A stretch of DNA of 44,828 nt from Haplosporangium gracile. Taxonomy: Eukaryota; Mortierellomycota; Mortierellomycetes; Mortierellales; Mortierellaceae. The stretch is taken from contig JAAAUF010000001.1 of assembly GCA_015499985.1 (NCBI GenBank), positions 226,204 to 271,031 on the forward strand, read 5' to 3'. Below are positions 1 to 10,439 of the stretch, piece after piece; the stretch's first letter is position 1, and the number at the start of each line of letters is the position of its first letter. Position numbers and translations under genes: made by a program. The notes beneath the pieces were generated by a model, which saw only the letters and a program-made list of their open reading frames with translations, searched no databases and had not been told where the DNA came from.

Positions 1-545
1 AAAAAAAAAAAAAAAAGAGTCGGACTCCGAGCGTACGAAGAATAAAAAGTCAGACCCATTAGTGTATTAGACAGAATTGAAATATGTATATATAAATCAC
101 ATATTCTCCGACAAAACAGCCTCCAACGGTCACACGTCATAGATCTGATGTCATCAAACAAGCTCTTCACTTTTTGTCAGGCACCAGGACGGGGGTCCTC
201 CGTTCGGATCCCTCGATCGCATTTTTTTTTTTTACTTTTTCATGGGAATACCACCAGGCCTACTTGCACTACAGTCTCATCCATCGCCCGCCATCACCCC
301 TCGTTTCCCCCACAGCCACCCCTCACAAACAAAATCCTCGGGAAGGAGCACCGATCAAAAGGAGTAAGAGCACTTGGTTCGTTCAATCCCCAAGATTGTA
401 AGTACATATTTCAAGAGGTGTTCTTTTGGAGAGAAACCTAAGAATAATAACGCGAGCAACTCAGCGCTACTGTGTCTCACGAGAGTGTTCGCTCTTGTTC
501 TTTTTGTTCGCTCTTGTTCTTTTTGTTCGCTCCACCATGAAGAGC

Positions 546-587
<42 letters not shown>

Positions 588-1152
588 AACAACAGTAAAA
601 GCAGCAGCAACTCTGTTACATTGTTCTTTGCTGCCTTTCATGAGCGGTTTGTGTTTGCTTTGCTTTCCGCATTCCGTTTTTCCTGAGGTTCTCATTTGTC
701 TCGTATTTCCATACTTGCATTCGTTGCACAGTAATGCTTTGTGCTGTTAAGAGCAAGTTCAAGCCAAACAGAGTAAAGTGGGATATCCACTGCCCGTGAC
801 TTGTAATACCAGTGCGACACAAAGCCCTAGGAGCTGGCAATACATCAGTAGAGGTTTAAGCGTTCAGGGACATGTCTGGGACTGGGACATCATATCCCTC
901 ATACACAAAGATCGAGCCAATCTTCTTTGCCTAAAAACATTTCATTCTTTCGTGTGGAGATACTCAAGAGTAGTCCTAAATAGGTGGTGAGTTGCCATTG
1001 TTTTTTATGCTCGCAAGCTTCCATGGGTGCACAGCACGAATGGCAACTGATGACGCTAACACAATGTCAAAGACAGAAAGAGTTGCAGAGCAAAGTTGAT
1101 ATAATTTTTAATTGAGGCAAAGGCGATGTAAAAAAAGGGTGCTGCTCTCTGT
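1..1152. other. Gene-free left end
   Basis: No convincing coding region is seen on either strand. The window opens with a run of 16 A. A CAA microsatellite lies at about 545-594; the small reading frames across it are poly-Asn, poly-Gln or poly-Val artefacts. The right end probably includes the 3' UTR of the minus-strand p23 gene. Confidence 0.6.
545..594. repeat. (CAA)n microsatellite
   Basis: About 16 CAA/CAG-type triplets with one interruption near the right end. It sits in non-coding sequence downstream of the p23 gene. It explains several spurious homopolymeric reading frames. Confidence 0.9.
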
Positions 1153-2286
1153 TTAGTTCTTGCCATCCTCGGCCTCAAGAGGGGGGATCTCATCCTCGTC
1201 CTCATCACCGCTGTCACCCTATTAGAGACGTACAAAACAACGCAACAACATAATATTCAGCATTAGTCTCATTGATTCTTATATCCTTAACATCAATAAA
1301 CACACACTCTCATGTAGGATCGACAGTTGAAGAGCATTAATCTTTTACCTGATCTTCGCCATAGTCGCCCATGTCGGGCATGCCGCCACCCTGACCCATG
1401 CTAGCCATCAAGCTCTGGAGATCCATACCACCCATACCACCCATACCGCCCATGCCGCCCATGCCGCCCATACCGGGCATGCCACCCATACCACCCATAC
1501 CGGGCATGCCACCCATGCCGCCCATGTCCATGGCCTCGTTCTGCTCGGGCTCATCATCCTCATCATCCTCATCCTTCCAGCGGGCAAAGTCGGTCTTGAC
1601 GAAGTTGAGCTTACTGCCCTTGTTCAAACGAGGCCACCAGTCGTCCTCCTTCTTGTTGAGGGTAAAGAAAATGTTGCGCGCAGTGGCTTTTGTGGTCGAG
1701 GTCTAAAAAAAAGTGCGAGATGATCAATCATTAGACGGCCAATATCGTCATTAAAGAAAAAGACGTTGGAGAATTTTCGGTATCAGTTGGTTTATGCTTT
1801 GTCGCCTTTGTCCTGATTTATCCGTCTAGAGCGTTCCAACATATACTGTTTTGGAGAAGAAAATGATCTGCCGAGTATGGGTGCCAACAGCAACGATTTG
1901 CCGAGAGAGTGGTCAAAGTGGGCAAGGAACGTACCTCGGGAACAATGGGCTTGTTGAACTCGAGGCTAACGTGGTAGTTCTTTCCGTCAGAAGTGGCGGT
2001 GACCTCGAGCTTGTCTTCAGTCAGGTTGATTGTGGGCGTGGTGTCGGGGAGGTTAACGGTGACATAGACCAAGTTGGCTCTTTGGGCCCAGGTAACTATA
2101 TACAATTGAACAAATGTGAAATGATAGCATTGGTCATCTTGTCGATCCTCACGTCCTGTTGGCAGCGGCAACATGGATGTTTGTTTAAATCTCGGCAAGC
2201 ACGACACAACGTAAAATGTGACCCGAAAGTGCCTAAAGTCTTGTCGTCATACCTTCAGGAGTAAGAGTAGCAGTGCTAATCGACAT
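1153..2286 (-). CDS. SBA1: Hsp90 co-chaperone p23/Sba1 (CS domain)
   Basis: p23 binds the ATP-bound Hsp90 dimer in cytosol and nucleus, slows ATP hydrolysis and stabilises client complexes. Exons on the minus strand are 2286-2253, 2095-1935, 1702-1349 and 1218-1153. All junctions are GT-AG and in phase, giving 204 aa. The N-terminal CS beta-sandwich (about residues 1-115) shows the family motifs WAQR, VYVTVNLPD, NIFFTLNKK and DDWWPRL, followed by the DFARWKDEDDEDD signature that contacts Hsp90. From about residue 130 the tail is a Gly-Met-Pro repeat (GGMGGMPGM type) and it ends in an acidic stretch. Such a tail is typical of fungal Sba1/Wos2, but the repeat is long here. The gene is divergent from eL6 across 1.16 kb. 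The assignment is firm; the exact copy number of the tail repeat depends on assembly quality. Confidence 0.95.
1424..1530 (-). repeat. Coding Gly-Met minisatellite in p23
   Basis: Nine-base and longer units of the kind GGCGGTATG, read on the minus strand, encode the Gly-Gly-Met and Gly-Met-Pro tail of p23. Units are imperfect at third positions, so the array is old enough to have drifted while keeping its protein sequence. Confidence 0.8.
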
Positions 2287-3451
2287 CGCCAGCCGAACAA
2301 GAAGGAGAAATAAGAGTGATAAGTCAGTATGACAGTTTGGAAAATATTCTCGTACTTTTTCATCCCCCAGTTTGTTTCCCAGGGTGTGAGTGCTTCGTAA
2401 GTGTCCTGTTTGAACATTAATGCCCAGGAGATCTGTCGACTAGCATGGCATCCTTTGTCCATTGAAAGTCGACTGCTCCGTTGCTTTTGATGTAAAGTGT
2501 CGCTGTTTGGCAGGAGTAAGTGAGTATTAGTTGCCATTCACGAATAGTGTTGACTTTTTCCTTCCTACCTCATGTTCGTGTTGTTGAGTGTGTGTGTCGT
2601 GCGTGTGTGTGTTGGGTGGGAAAGAACGTGATGGAAGAAAGATGAATGTGTGCGTGTGAGGGACTGATCGCTTTCTTTTTACACCTGCAGTACGCGTTTT
2701 TGAAGCAGAAGGTCACTTTTCTTACTTTTGCTTCTGCCAGATTCCATGGAGTGACCCTTAAATGCCTCCACGATAATCCACGTGATGCAACACGGATATG
2801 GACCTGCCTTGACTGGCTGGGCTTGATCTTCCTTTCTTCACGATATACTTTCTTAATGTAATGCTCGGCAGGGAATCGGTCGCTGTACTTATTAGGAGAG
2901 GCTATACTCCAACCCATCCATCGGTGCATCCCATCCATCGATCCACAACACATACACCGAACTCATGTCACATCCAACAATCAGGAAACATTATTGCCAA
3001 AAACAAAAACTATCTGTCGCCAAACCAGGGAAATCTATTGCAACCTACCACACTCGGGACCTATCGACATTTTTTTTTTCTCTCTATAAAAGTCGTGCGA
3101 GCTTGGGTCGTTTATCTCATACGATTATGAAAATAATACGACTGCAACCAAGAACCCAGATCCCGTAAACAGGGAAACTCGACAGATTGCCTCAACTCTT
3201 CTTGCGGAAGACTGATGAACCAGAAGCAGGACACCGATAAACTTGTGACTTTGCACAGAAAACTCAGCAAGCAGCATCCATCATCAATCGGAAGAAACGG
3301 CTGGTCGTCCTTACACAGGGCCCAACAGCACACAACAACTTGTCGCATCAGGAGGAATCGTCTTCATACCCTTTACAGTTGAGAGGAATCATCAACTAAC
3401 CACCACATCGCTTTCTCAATACTTGTTTGAACGCACCGATAGATATCAGAA
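2287..3451. promoter_or_regulatory. Divergent promoter region p23 / eL6
   Basis: This 1.16 kb separates two divergent genes. A clear TATA-like element, TATAAAAG, lies at 3085-3092 after a T tract, oriented toward eL6. It is about 360 nt upstream of the eL6 start, which implies a long 5' UTR or a UTR intron. No coding feature is supported here. Confidence 0.55.
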
Positions 3452-5057
3452 ATGGTTCACAAGGTATGCAACAGAGGGTGCAGACTCAGGGAACGGATCA
3501 AGAGACAATATACAGTACTGCGACTACCGACAACCAAGGGAAACGACAATATCGACAGTTTTTTTTTACCTTTCATAATCAATATGAGGCTACTCGGGAG
3601 TGTTCAACAAACCAGCTCGGCTCTGGGGTCCTTCTCAAAACATTGTTTTTAAGTGACCAAGTTGAGACGCGTGACAGGGTATTTTACGACAGAAACAGGA
3701 TAGGAGGGATAGTGGTGCAGCAATAGGACCGGACAGAGCTGGGTTTCTCGAGCAAGCAGGATGAGCTGATTCGACCATGGCAGTAAAAACAGCGATCGCA
3801 GAGGGCGATGATGTTCGCATCAAAAGATTCCTCTGTCGCTTTTGGTCCGAAGAGTTTGCCATGACAGAAACAATAGTTCATCACAGGAATTAGAGACTAG
3901 CGGCTGTATGGCTATGCAGCCTGAAAAGTGAATACGTCTTTTTTAGGTTACAACAAATGCCACTGTTGTTAAGGTGTCTTTTCACCATAGCGCCTTGCGT
4001 GGGATGGCATGGTTCAGGAGGCAACAAGACGGACGGCAGGAAGTTTACCAGGAGCAGCAACAATCAACCACGACTGTCACCACACCTCTACTTGTGCACT
4101 CTGGCGTTTCAGTTACCCCATTTGGAGACGTGGCATTAACGACTGGACTATCTGTTGGATGAACACTCCCTCGTTTTAGCCCCGCAACTCGCTCTTGACC
4201 GCTGGTGTCAACAAGTACAGCCGCTCGCAGATCGTCGCCAAGCGTGTCTTGTACAAGCGCAAGCCCGCTGGTGTCGCTGCCGTCGGCTCCCCTGCCGCCA
4301 ACAGGACCGTTGAGGTCAAGGGCGCCAAGAACGGTGGTTCCCGCGTCATTGCCGCTGCCAAGGCCCCCCGCTTCTACGCCGCTGAGGATGTCGCTCTCCC
4401 CAAGAAGAACCGCAAGCACGCCGGTGTTGCCAAGCTCCGCAGCACCATCGTTCCCGGTACCGTCCTTATCCTCTTGGCCGGTCGCTACCGCGGCAAGCGC
4501 GTTGTCTTCTTGAAGCAGCTCGAGTCTGGCTTGTTGCTCGTCTCTGGCCCCTTCAAGGTCAACGGTGTCCCCCTCAAGCGTGTCAACCAGGCCTACGTCA
4601 TTGCCACCTCCACCAAGGTCGAGCTTGATGCCTCCAAGGTAACCCATTGTTTATTATTGCTCGATTGGGGTTTTATGCAAAGTGGCCTGTGCGAGATAAT
4701 AAGAAAGAGAGGCATGGAGTCAAATGAACAAAAAGGGGATATGGGATGACAAAGAAAAAAAACATAGAAACGGAGTATTAACCAGCTTATTTATTTTATT
4801 GAAACAAACAGATCGATGCTCAGTTGAACGATGCCTACTTTGCCCGCCCCAAGGCTGCCAAGAAGGCCGCCACTGAGGAGGCTTTCTTTGAGGGCGAGAA
4901 GAAGAAGGAGCCCCTTGCCGAGAACAAGGTTGCTCTCCAGAAGGCCACCGACAAGGTTATCCTTGAGGCCGTCAACAAGGTCGAGCACCTCCGCCAGTAC
5001 TTGTCTGCCAAGTTCTCTCTCTCTAAGGGCCAGGCCCCCCACGCTCTCCAGTTCTAA
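3452..5057 (+). CDS. RPL6: 60S ribosomal protein eL6 (L6e)
   Basis: A structural protein of the large cytosolic ribosomal subunit. Exons are 3452-3463, 4180-4638 and 4812-5057, all phase 0, giving 238 aa. The first exon codes only Met-Val-His-Lys, as is common in fungal ribosomal protein genes; the second starts with [17 protein letters not shown]. The L6e core is seen as [17 protein letters not shown], then [20 protein letters not shown], a typical KOW-like stretch, and [20 protein letters not shown]. The C-terminus is Lys-rich and ends [13 protein letters not shown], matching the family end. Codon use is strongly biased to C-ending codons, as expected of a highly expressed gene. Intron 1 is 716 nt, far above the local norm. 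An AATAAA lies at 5132-5137. The start is fixed by the MVHK exon and its donor. Confidence 0.95.
3464..4179 (+). other. Long first intron of eL6
   Basis: A 716 nt intron with donor GTATGC and acceptor TTTTAG, placed after the fourth codon. Ribosomal protein introns often carry snoRNAs or expression elements. I looked for box C (RUGAUGA) followed by box D (CUGA) and found only imperfect matches near 3809 and 3920, so no snoRNA is called. Confidence 0.8.
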
Positions 5058-5570
5058 GTTTTTGGTTGTTTTTTTGATGCCACCTCTCACCTTCCCCATC
5101 ACCTCTAACTTTTGAATTGTTGTCGTCTATGAATAAAAAGCATGCGCGTGAATCCTTCCATTCCCTTTTGCTTGTTTTTGGATAATTCATTTATAATGTT
5201 TTCGAGTACGAATGGCAAAGAGGTGTCGATGTTCGATGTTTAAAAGTACTTGACTGTTGAAGAGAGAGCTGGCAACGAGCAATGGCTGTTGTTGCAAATC
5301 GGTTGGCGTGCGATTTGTGTTTTCTGTTCTCTTTCCAGCAGTGTATGTAGTACAGACAAAGAGACACAGAAGTCCGACCATGGTCCATTCGCTGGTGGCA
5401 TGTCATTGGCTCTTTATCGAAAAAATGCGTTTCGAATCCGCTGTTGCACATGACATTATTGTGTCCTCTTGCTCCTTGCTCGAGGGTTTTTTTTTTTCTT
5501 TTTCTCTTCTCATCACTATCTCCTCCTCTTCATTCTTCAACCTATCCTATAGGATCACCACTCATACACC
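5058..5570. other. eL6 3' end and ERV29 promoter region
   Basis: An AATAAA polyadenylation signal at 5132-5137 serves eL6. The rest is the upstream region of the SURF4/Erv29 gene, with a T/C-rich tract at about 5480-5530 just before the start codon. No gene is seen. Confidence 0.6.
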
Positions 5571-6541
5571 ATGGACTCCCTCAAGGACTACTCGAGCAAG
5601 CTGGAGGACGTCATCGACAGGATCGGACAGCCCATCAAGCCCCATATCCCCGCCATTGCTCGCTTCCTCATCGTCGTCACCTTCCTCGAAGACGCAATCC
5701 GCATCTCCACCCAGTTCGGCGACCAGCTCTACTACCTCCAACGCCACCGTGGCTTTCCCTGGGGCCTTAGCCATATTTTCCTCATCATCAACGTTCTCGT
5801 AAGTTGTCCCTCAGAGCTGCTTTTTAGGAACAAAGAACTATCGCTATTACTTTCGTGAGTTAAAAATGCTTTCCTGGCCTTGGCACTAAACAATCACATC
5901 TTTCGATTGCCGGTTGACGGTTGACGGTTGAATATCACATTAATGAAAAATAGACGATGCTGAGCTGCTCGACACTGGTAATTGCAAGGAAACACACGGA
6001 ATACGCAGCAGCAGCCCTGCTGGGCGTTGTTGTCACACAGGCCCTCGGATACGGACTCATCTTTGACGCCAGCTTCTTCCTCCGCAACCTCTCCGTCATT
6101 GGCGGTCTCCTCATGGTCGTCTCGGACAGCATCGACAAGCGCCGCCAGCTTTTTGCAGGACTGCCCTCGGTCACAGAATCCAACAAACGCACCTACTTCC
6201 AGCTCGCAGGACGTGTTCTCTTGATCTTTTTGTTTGTTGGCTTTATTCTCCATGGATCATGGTCGTTCACCCGTCTGATTGGCGCCATTATTGGATTCGG
6301 CGCCTGTGTCATGGTCGCTGTGGGATTCAAGGCCAAGTGGTCAGCCATGTTCTTGGTCCTCTTCCTCTCGGTCTTCAACATCGTCGTCAACAACTGGTGG
6401 TCGGTCGAGAACTCGTCGGCCCACAAGGATTTCTTGAAGTACGACTTTTTCCAGACGCTTTCTATTATGGGCGGACTTTTGCTCCTCGTCACCATCGGAC
6501 CCGGCGGCATGTCCATGGACGAGAAGAAGAAAGCTTTCTAG
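5571..6541 (+). CDS. ERV29: ER cargo receptor Erv29 / SURF4
   Basis: A polytopic membrane protein that loads soluble secretory cargo into COPII vesicles and cycles between ER and Golgi. Exons are 5571-5798 and 5954-6541, joined in phase 0, giving 271 aa, close to human SURF4 length. Family motifs seen are PIKPHIPAIARFLIVVTFLEDAIR near the N-terminus, then the block RRQLFAGLPSV around residue 140. Seven or so hydrophobic segments follow the SURF4 pattern, including FNIVVNNWW near residue 220. The C-terminus ends KKKAF, giving a KKxx-type dilysine signal for COPI-mediated ER retrieval. The start has a good context (CACCATGG). It is followed in the same direction by the GDP-mannose transporter, another secretory pathway gene. 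Confidence 0.95.
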
Positions 6542-7154
6542 ACACTCTCTCACTTCTTACAGTTCTTTCAGGATATTATTATATTGTTCTCAACTCGGAT
6601 GCAAAATACAAACATGAAACTCTTTTTTCTTTTCGTACATTTGAAAAGGATACATGACAATAGCTGAACAAATGGGCGCGAGGAGCCATATTGAAACCAT
6701 GAGCGATAAGGTCATTGATGAGTGGTCAGGGAAGAGTTCAATCAATGGTAGTATATTGTCGTTCTACTGCTCTCTTGGCTGGCGACAGCTGTTGGCCGTT
6801 GATCATATTGAACCGAGAGGCGCTGCGTATGTATTTTTATTGCAATTGTTTTCGAGTGTGATTATTTAGTCTGCTTCAGCCCTCACTAATTGTCTTTTGC
6901 TTTGATTCCTTTTTTGTTTTGCTCTCGCGCCTAAGGGTTCTTCTTGTCCTTTCGTTTCTTTTCGTTTCTTTTCTTAGTTTTTTCTTTTTCTTTTTCTTCC
7001 TCCACCCATCAACCATCACAGCAACGACCATACTATACCCACGCCCCATTATTTCCCCTACCGTCTTATTGTCCTTACTCTTTCTTTGTCTCTTCACTCT
7101 CCCTCCTCCTCTCTCAGGACTCTCTTTCACAGGAAACATACATTACACAGCAGG
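6542..7154. other. ERV29-VRG4 intergenic region
   Basis: No coding feature is seen. From about 6900 to 7140 the plus strand is strongly pyrimidine-rich, typical of the promoter and 5' UTR of genes in this genome. Confidence 0.55.
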
Positions 7155-8619
7155 ATGACAGCACCACTGCCGTCGTCAGGATCGATCGCCAACTCGGCAC
7201 CCATGAGCATCCTTGCCTATTGTGCCTCAAGCATCCTCATGACAGTAACCAACAAGATGGTCCTCTCCCACTTTGACTTTCACATGAACTTCCTCCTTCT
7301 CAGCGTCCAGGTAATAACAAAACGAGTGGCACTATCGTCTGTCGTCTGAACTAGGAAAACAAATAAGACAAAACTTTTATTAACTGTGTCCATTCCTGCT
7401 TGTTACAAAACATAGACAACGGTGGCGATTGTACTACTAAAAGTGTTCAAGAATGCAGGACTCATATCGTTCAGAAGGGTTGACAGGACAGAGGCGAAAA
7501 AATGGTTCCCGATCTCATTAACACTGGTCGCCATGGTCTACACTGGAAGCAAGAGTTTGCAATACCTGAGCATCCCTCTCTATACCATCTTCAAGAATCT
7601 GACCATTATCCTTATTGCCTATGGCGAAGTGCTATGGTTCGGGAGCAAAGTCACCCCTATGATGCTGCTCAGCTTTGCATTCATGGTAGGTCCAGAAGAC
7701 AATAACAATAGATAGGATGAATGATTTCATTTTTTGCCTTTTAGTCGTTTTTTGTTTGAAGGGTATCTCGATCTAATGAAATACTACTGCTGCTTGATTT
7801 AGGTTTTATCATCAGTAATAGCAGGATGGTCGGATCTCAAGTCGTTTGCACCCTCGGATGGGGTCCTCTTCAACATTGGATACTTCTGGATGGGACTCAA
7901 CTGCTTCTCCTCCGCTGGATACGTTCTCTACATGCGCAAGCGGATCAAGCACTTCAACTTCAAGGACTTTGATACCGTCTACTACAACAACATCCTCAGC
8001 TTGCCCGTCATGCTCATTCTCAGCCTGTTCCTGGAAGGCTGGACCTCAGGGGAGTTTGAACGAACCTTGTAAGTCCAGCAATTGTCCAACTGACCCAATT
8101 ATGCCTTGCAGTCCAGTCCATCACGTTCACAACTCGACTCACTCTGCCGTCTTGCATTTTCTTGTATCGTATAATAGTTCAGAGGATGTTCGACAAGCCC
8201 TTGTGGTAGCCATGGTATTGTCAGGCGTGTCATCGTTCTTGATCTCGTATGGTAGTGCTTGGTGTGTACGATGCACATCCTCAACAACTTACTCAATGAT
8301 CGGAGCACTCAACAAACTGCCAGTAGCAGCCAGCGGAATCCTCTTTCTTGGAGACCCAGCAACAGCAGGAAACGTTTTTGGCATTCTCTTTGGATTTATT
8401 GCCGGTCTTTTGTACAGCTACAGCAAGACGACACAGGCACAGGCAAATTTGGCCCTTGCCAATGGATCGGCTCTGTCAAATCCACTCTTGCCCGAGACAA
8501 CGGCTTCTTCGAATGCGGGGGACGAGGCATTAGAATTGACCACGCCCGCATCCCTACCCAGCAAGTCGTCTGCTCCTCCATTGTACATTCCTAACCCAGA
8601 CGGCAAGGTCGCGGATTGA
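7155..8619 (+). CDS. VRG4: Golgi GDP-mannose transporter Vrg4
   Basis: Imports GDP-mannose into the Golgi lumen in exchange for GMP, feeding mannosylation of glycoproteins, glycolipids and cell-wall polymers. Exons are 7155-7310, 7416-7685, 7803-8068 and 8178-8619, all GT-AG and in frame, giving 377 aa, slightly longer than yeast Vrg4. Multiple hydrophobic segments follow the DMT-superfamily nucleotide-sugar transporter pattern. Both GDP-mannose motifs are present: [10 protein letters not shown] (about residues 199-208; the FYNN-type motif) and GALNK at residues 273-277, preceded by TSSTTYSMI. The C-terminus after the last membrane segment is an extended, Ser/Ala/Pro-rich cytosolic tail of about 65 residues that is longer than in yeast. 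An upstream in-frame ATG at 7086 exists, but the fold begins after 7155. Confidence 0.94.
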
Positions 8620-10439
8620 TTGACCGATCGTTCGTTTTTTTGTGTGTAGATAGATAAAGAATAATAGCTTGGTTCAAGATGCGATCCATCTCCTGCAATC
8701 CTCACACATGATGCTTTCTCTCTTTGTGCAGGGAGCATAAGGGAATGTTTTTATTTTGCGCCACTGGAGTAAGGGAGGGTCAGGATGGACTTCCTCTCTT
8801 AATTCAGGTCATTCTTGTTCACCTAAAGAAAGGACGACCCCTCCTCACCCTTTGATATAAGGGAAACATAGATAAACCCTTTTTTGTATGTTCGTTGACG
8901 GGATAGACGTTTTTTATTTTTCGTTTCGTTTCGCCGGACGCGATTTGATCGATCGTTGTGCGCACCATTGTCTTATTGTCGCGATTGTGGCATTTGGACA
9001 TTCTCACTCTCTCAGCTCCATATAGTTGGATTTTATCACAGGCTGGCCAAGAATAATTCGATCGATGCACCATAGATAAAAGCTACTGCTTTTGTTTATC
9101 TGCTCTGCTAAAGGATCAGGATCATGTCGCTAGGCTATTCGATGATCATCGGTAACTGCCATTTTCCCTTTGGGACCGTCAGATCCACAGAGAGACACAC
9201 ATTGACACCAGAATGGGGTCATTATTCCTACAACGACATCTGCTCTTATGCGTCTGTTGTGCGTTATCGTTGATTGTTGTTATATTGTCAGGTCAGTCTG
9301 GATGGGATTCTTGATAAGAGATAGATCCTTTCTTTTTTCTTTTTCATGTAGGTGTTCCATAGTTGTACTCAATTGAGTCGTTAGCGTGTGAGAGACATAC
9401 TTTGTTTGTCTCAATCTGTAACATGTCTCTAAGGTGTTGTTAGCCTAAGAGACGAAGAACAAAAATGCTAGATCGCAGTTCATCCTTGAGACTCCCGTGT
9501 GTGCTGAGCTTCACATCATTGCCGTCACTCCGCAATGTCGTGTCTATTCTAGTAGATTTGCTACTTATCCTAATACCTTCTCTGCATTGCACACCATCGC
9601 TCCATTGAATGGCTATTCAGTTGTCCTCCTCTTGTGGCCATTGAAGTCTTTGAGCAATACCGTTTTTCCCTTCTTTCGTTCGCAGTTTCTCTTTCCTCTT
9701 TTCTTTTCCTTCTTTTACGTTCGTATCGTCCCTTCTCCTTCTCCTTCTCTTACCTCCCTTTCCCCTTCCCTATTCACAACGAACAACGACACGCACACAG
9801 TTCAATCGTCCTTCTCTTTTTTTTTTCTTGATCCGCATTTAAATTGCTTTCATTTGCAAACTTTTCTTTTGCTTCTTTTCTTTTGTTCTTTGCGTCCCTC
9901 TTTTCTCAAGGCGGTCCATTCTCCCTCCCTCCTTCATATATTCTCATCCTTACCCTCCCCTTCGCTTTGAAGCACGTTTATCAAGGAGAAAGCAGTAGAC
10001 ACGCAAGGAAAAGTCCCCTCCCGTCGACTAACAAAAAACATACACTCAGTGACACCATCATTGTCCCTTTCTCGCACTTGTAGGTGGCCCTTTTATCTTG
10101 CTTTCCGATGCATGCATACCCTAATTCCAGGAAATAAGTGACGATTTGCTTGATCTCCATTCCCCTCCTCCTCCCTTGGTCGTCTATCCTGTCCTACCCT
10201 GTCACTCCTCGCATCCAGTTGCATAATTCACAAACACAAGGATATCTCTTCCCTAGCCCTCTTGCAGCCTCAATCCTCTCTCCTCACCTACTTTCGATCT
10301 GCGGGTTGTCACTCAAAGAACAAAGAAACAAAAAATGATATGATATCTCGACCTACCACTTACAATTTACGACTTTGCTGCATGCAATTTCTCATATAGC
10401 CCGCATATCCGACGATTCCTTCCTTCTCCCCCTTCTTAA
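8620..10439. other. Long intergenic region before the glycosyltransferase
   Basis: 1.8 kb without a supportable gene. The stretch 9660-9960 is a strong C/T tract on the plus strand. Short frames there are Ser/Phe/Leu-rich artefacts of that composition. The right part is probably the promoter and long 5' leader of the glycosyltransferase gene. Confidence 0.55.

Noticed and set aside
426..695. Small frames with poly-Asn, poly-Gln or poly-Val across 545-594
   Set aside because: They are translations of the CAA microsatellite, with no other protein-like sequence and no splice logic.
3760..3930. Box C/D snoRNA in the eL6 intron
   Set aside because: Candidate C box near 3809 lacks the final A, and the D-like CTGA is too far away with no terminal stem.
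4045..4647. 200-codon minus-strand frame opposite eL6
   Set aside because: The plus strand is clearly eL6; the antisense frame is an artefact of C-ending codons.
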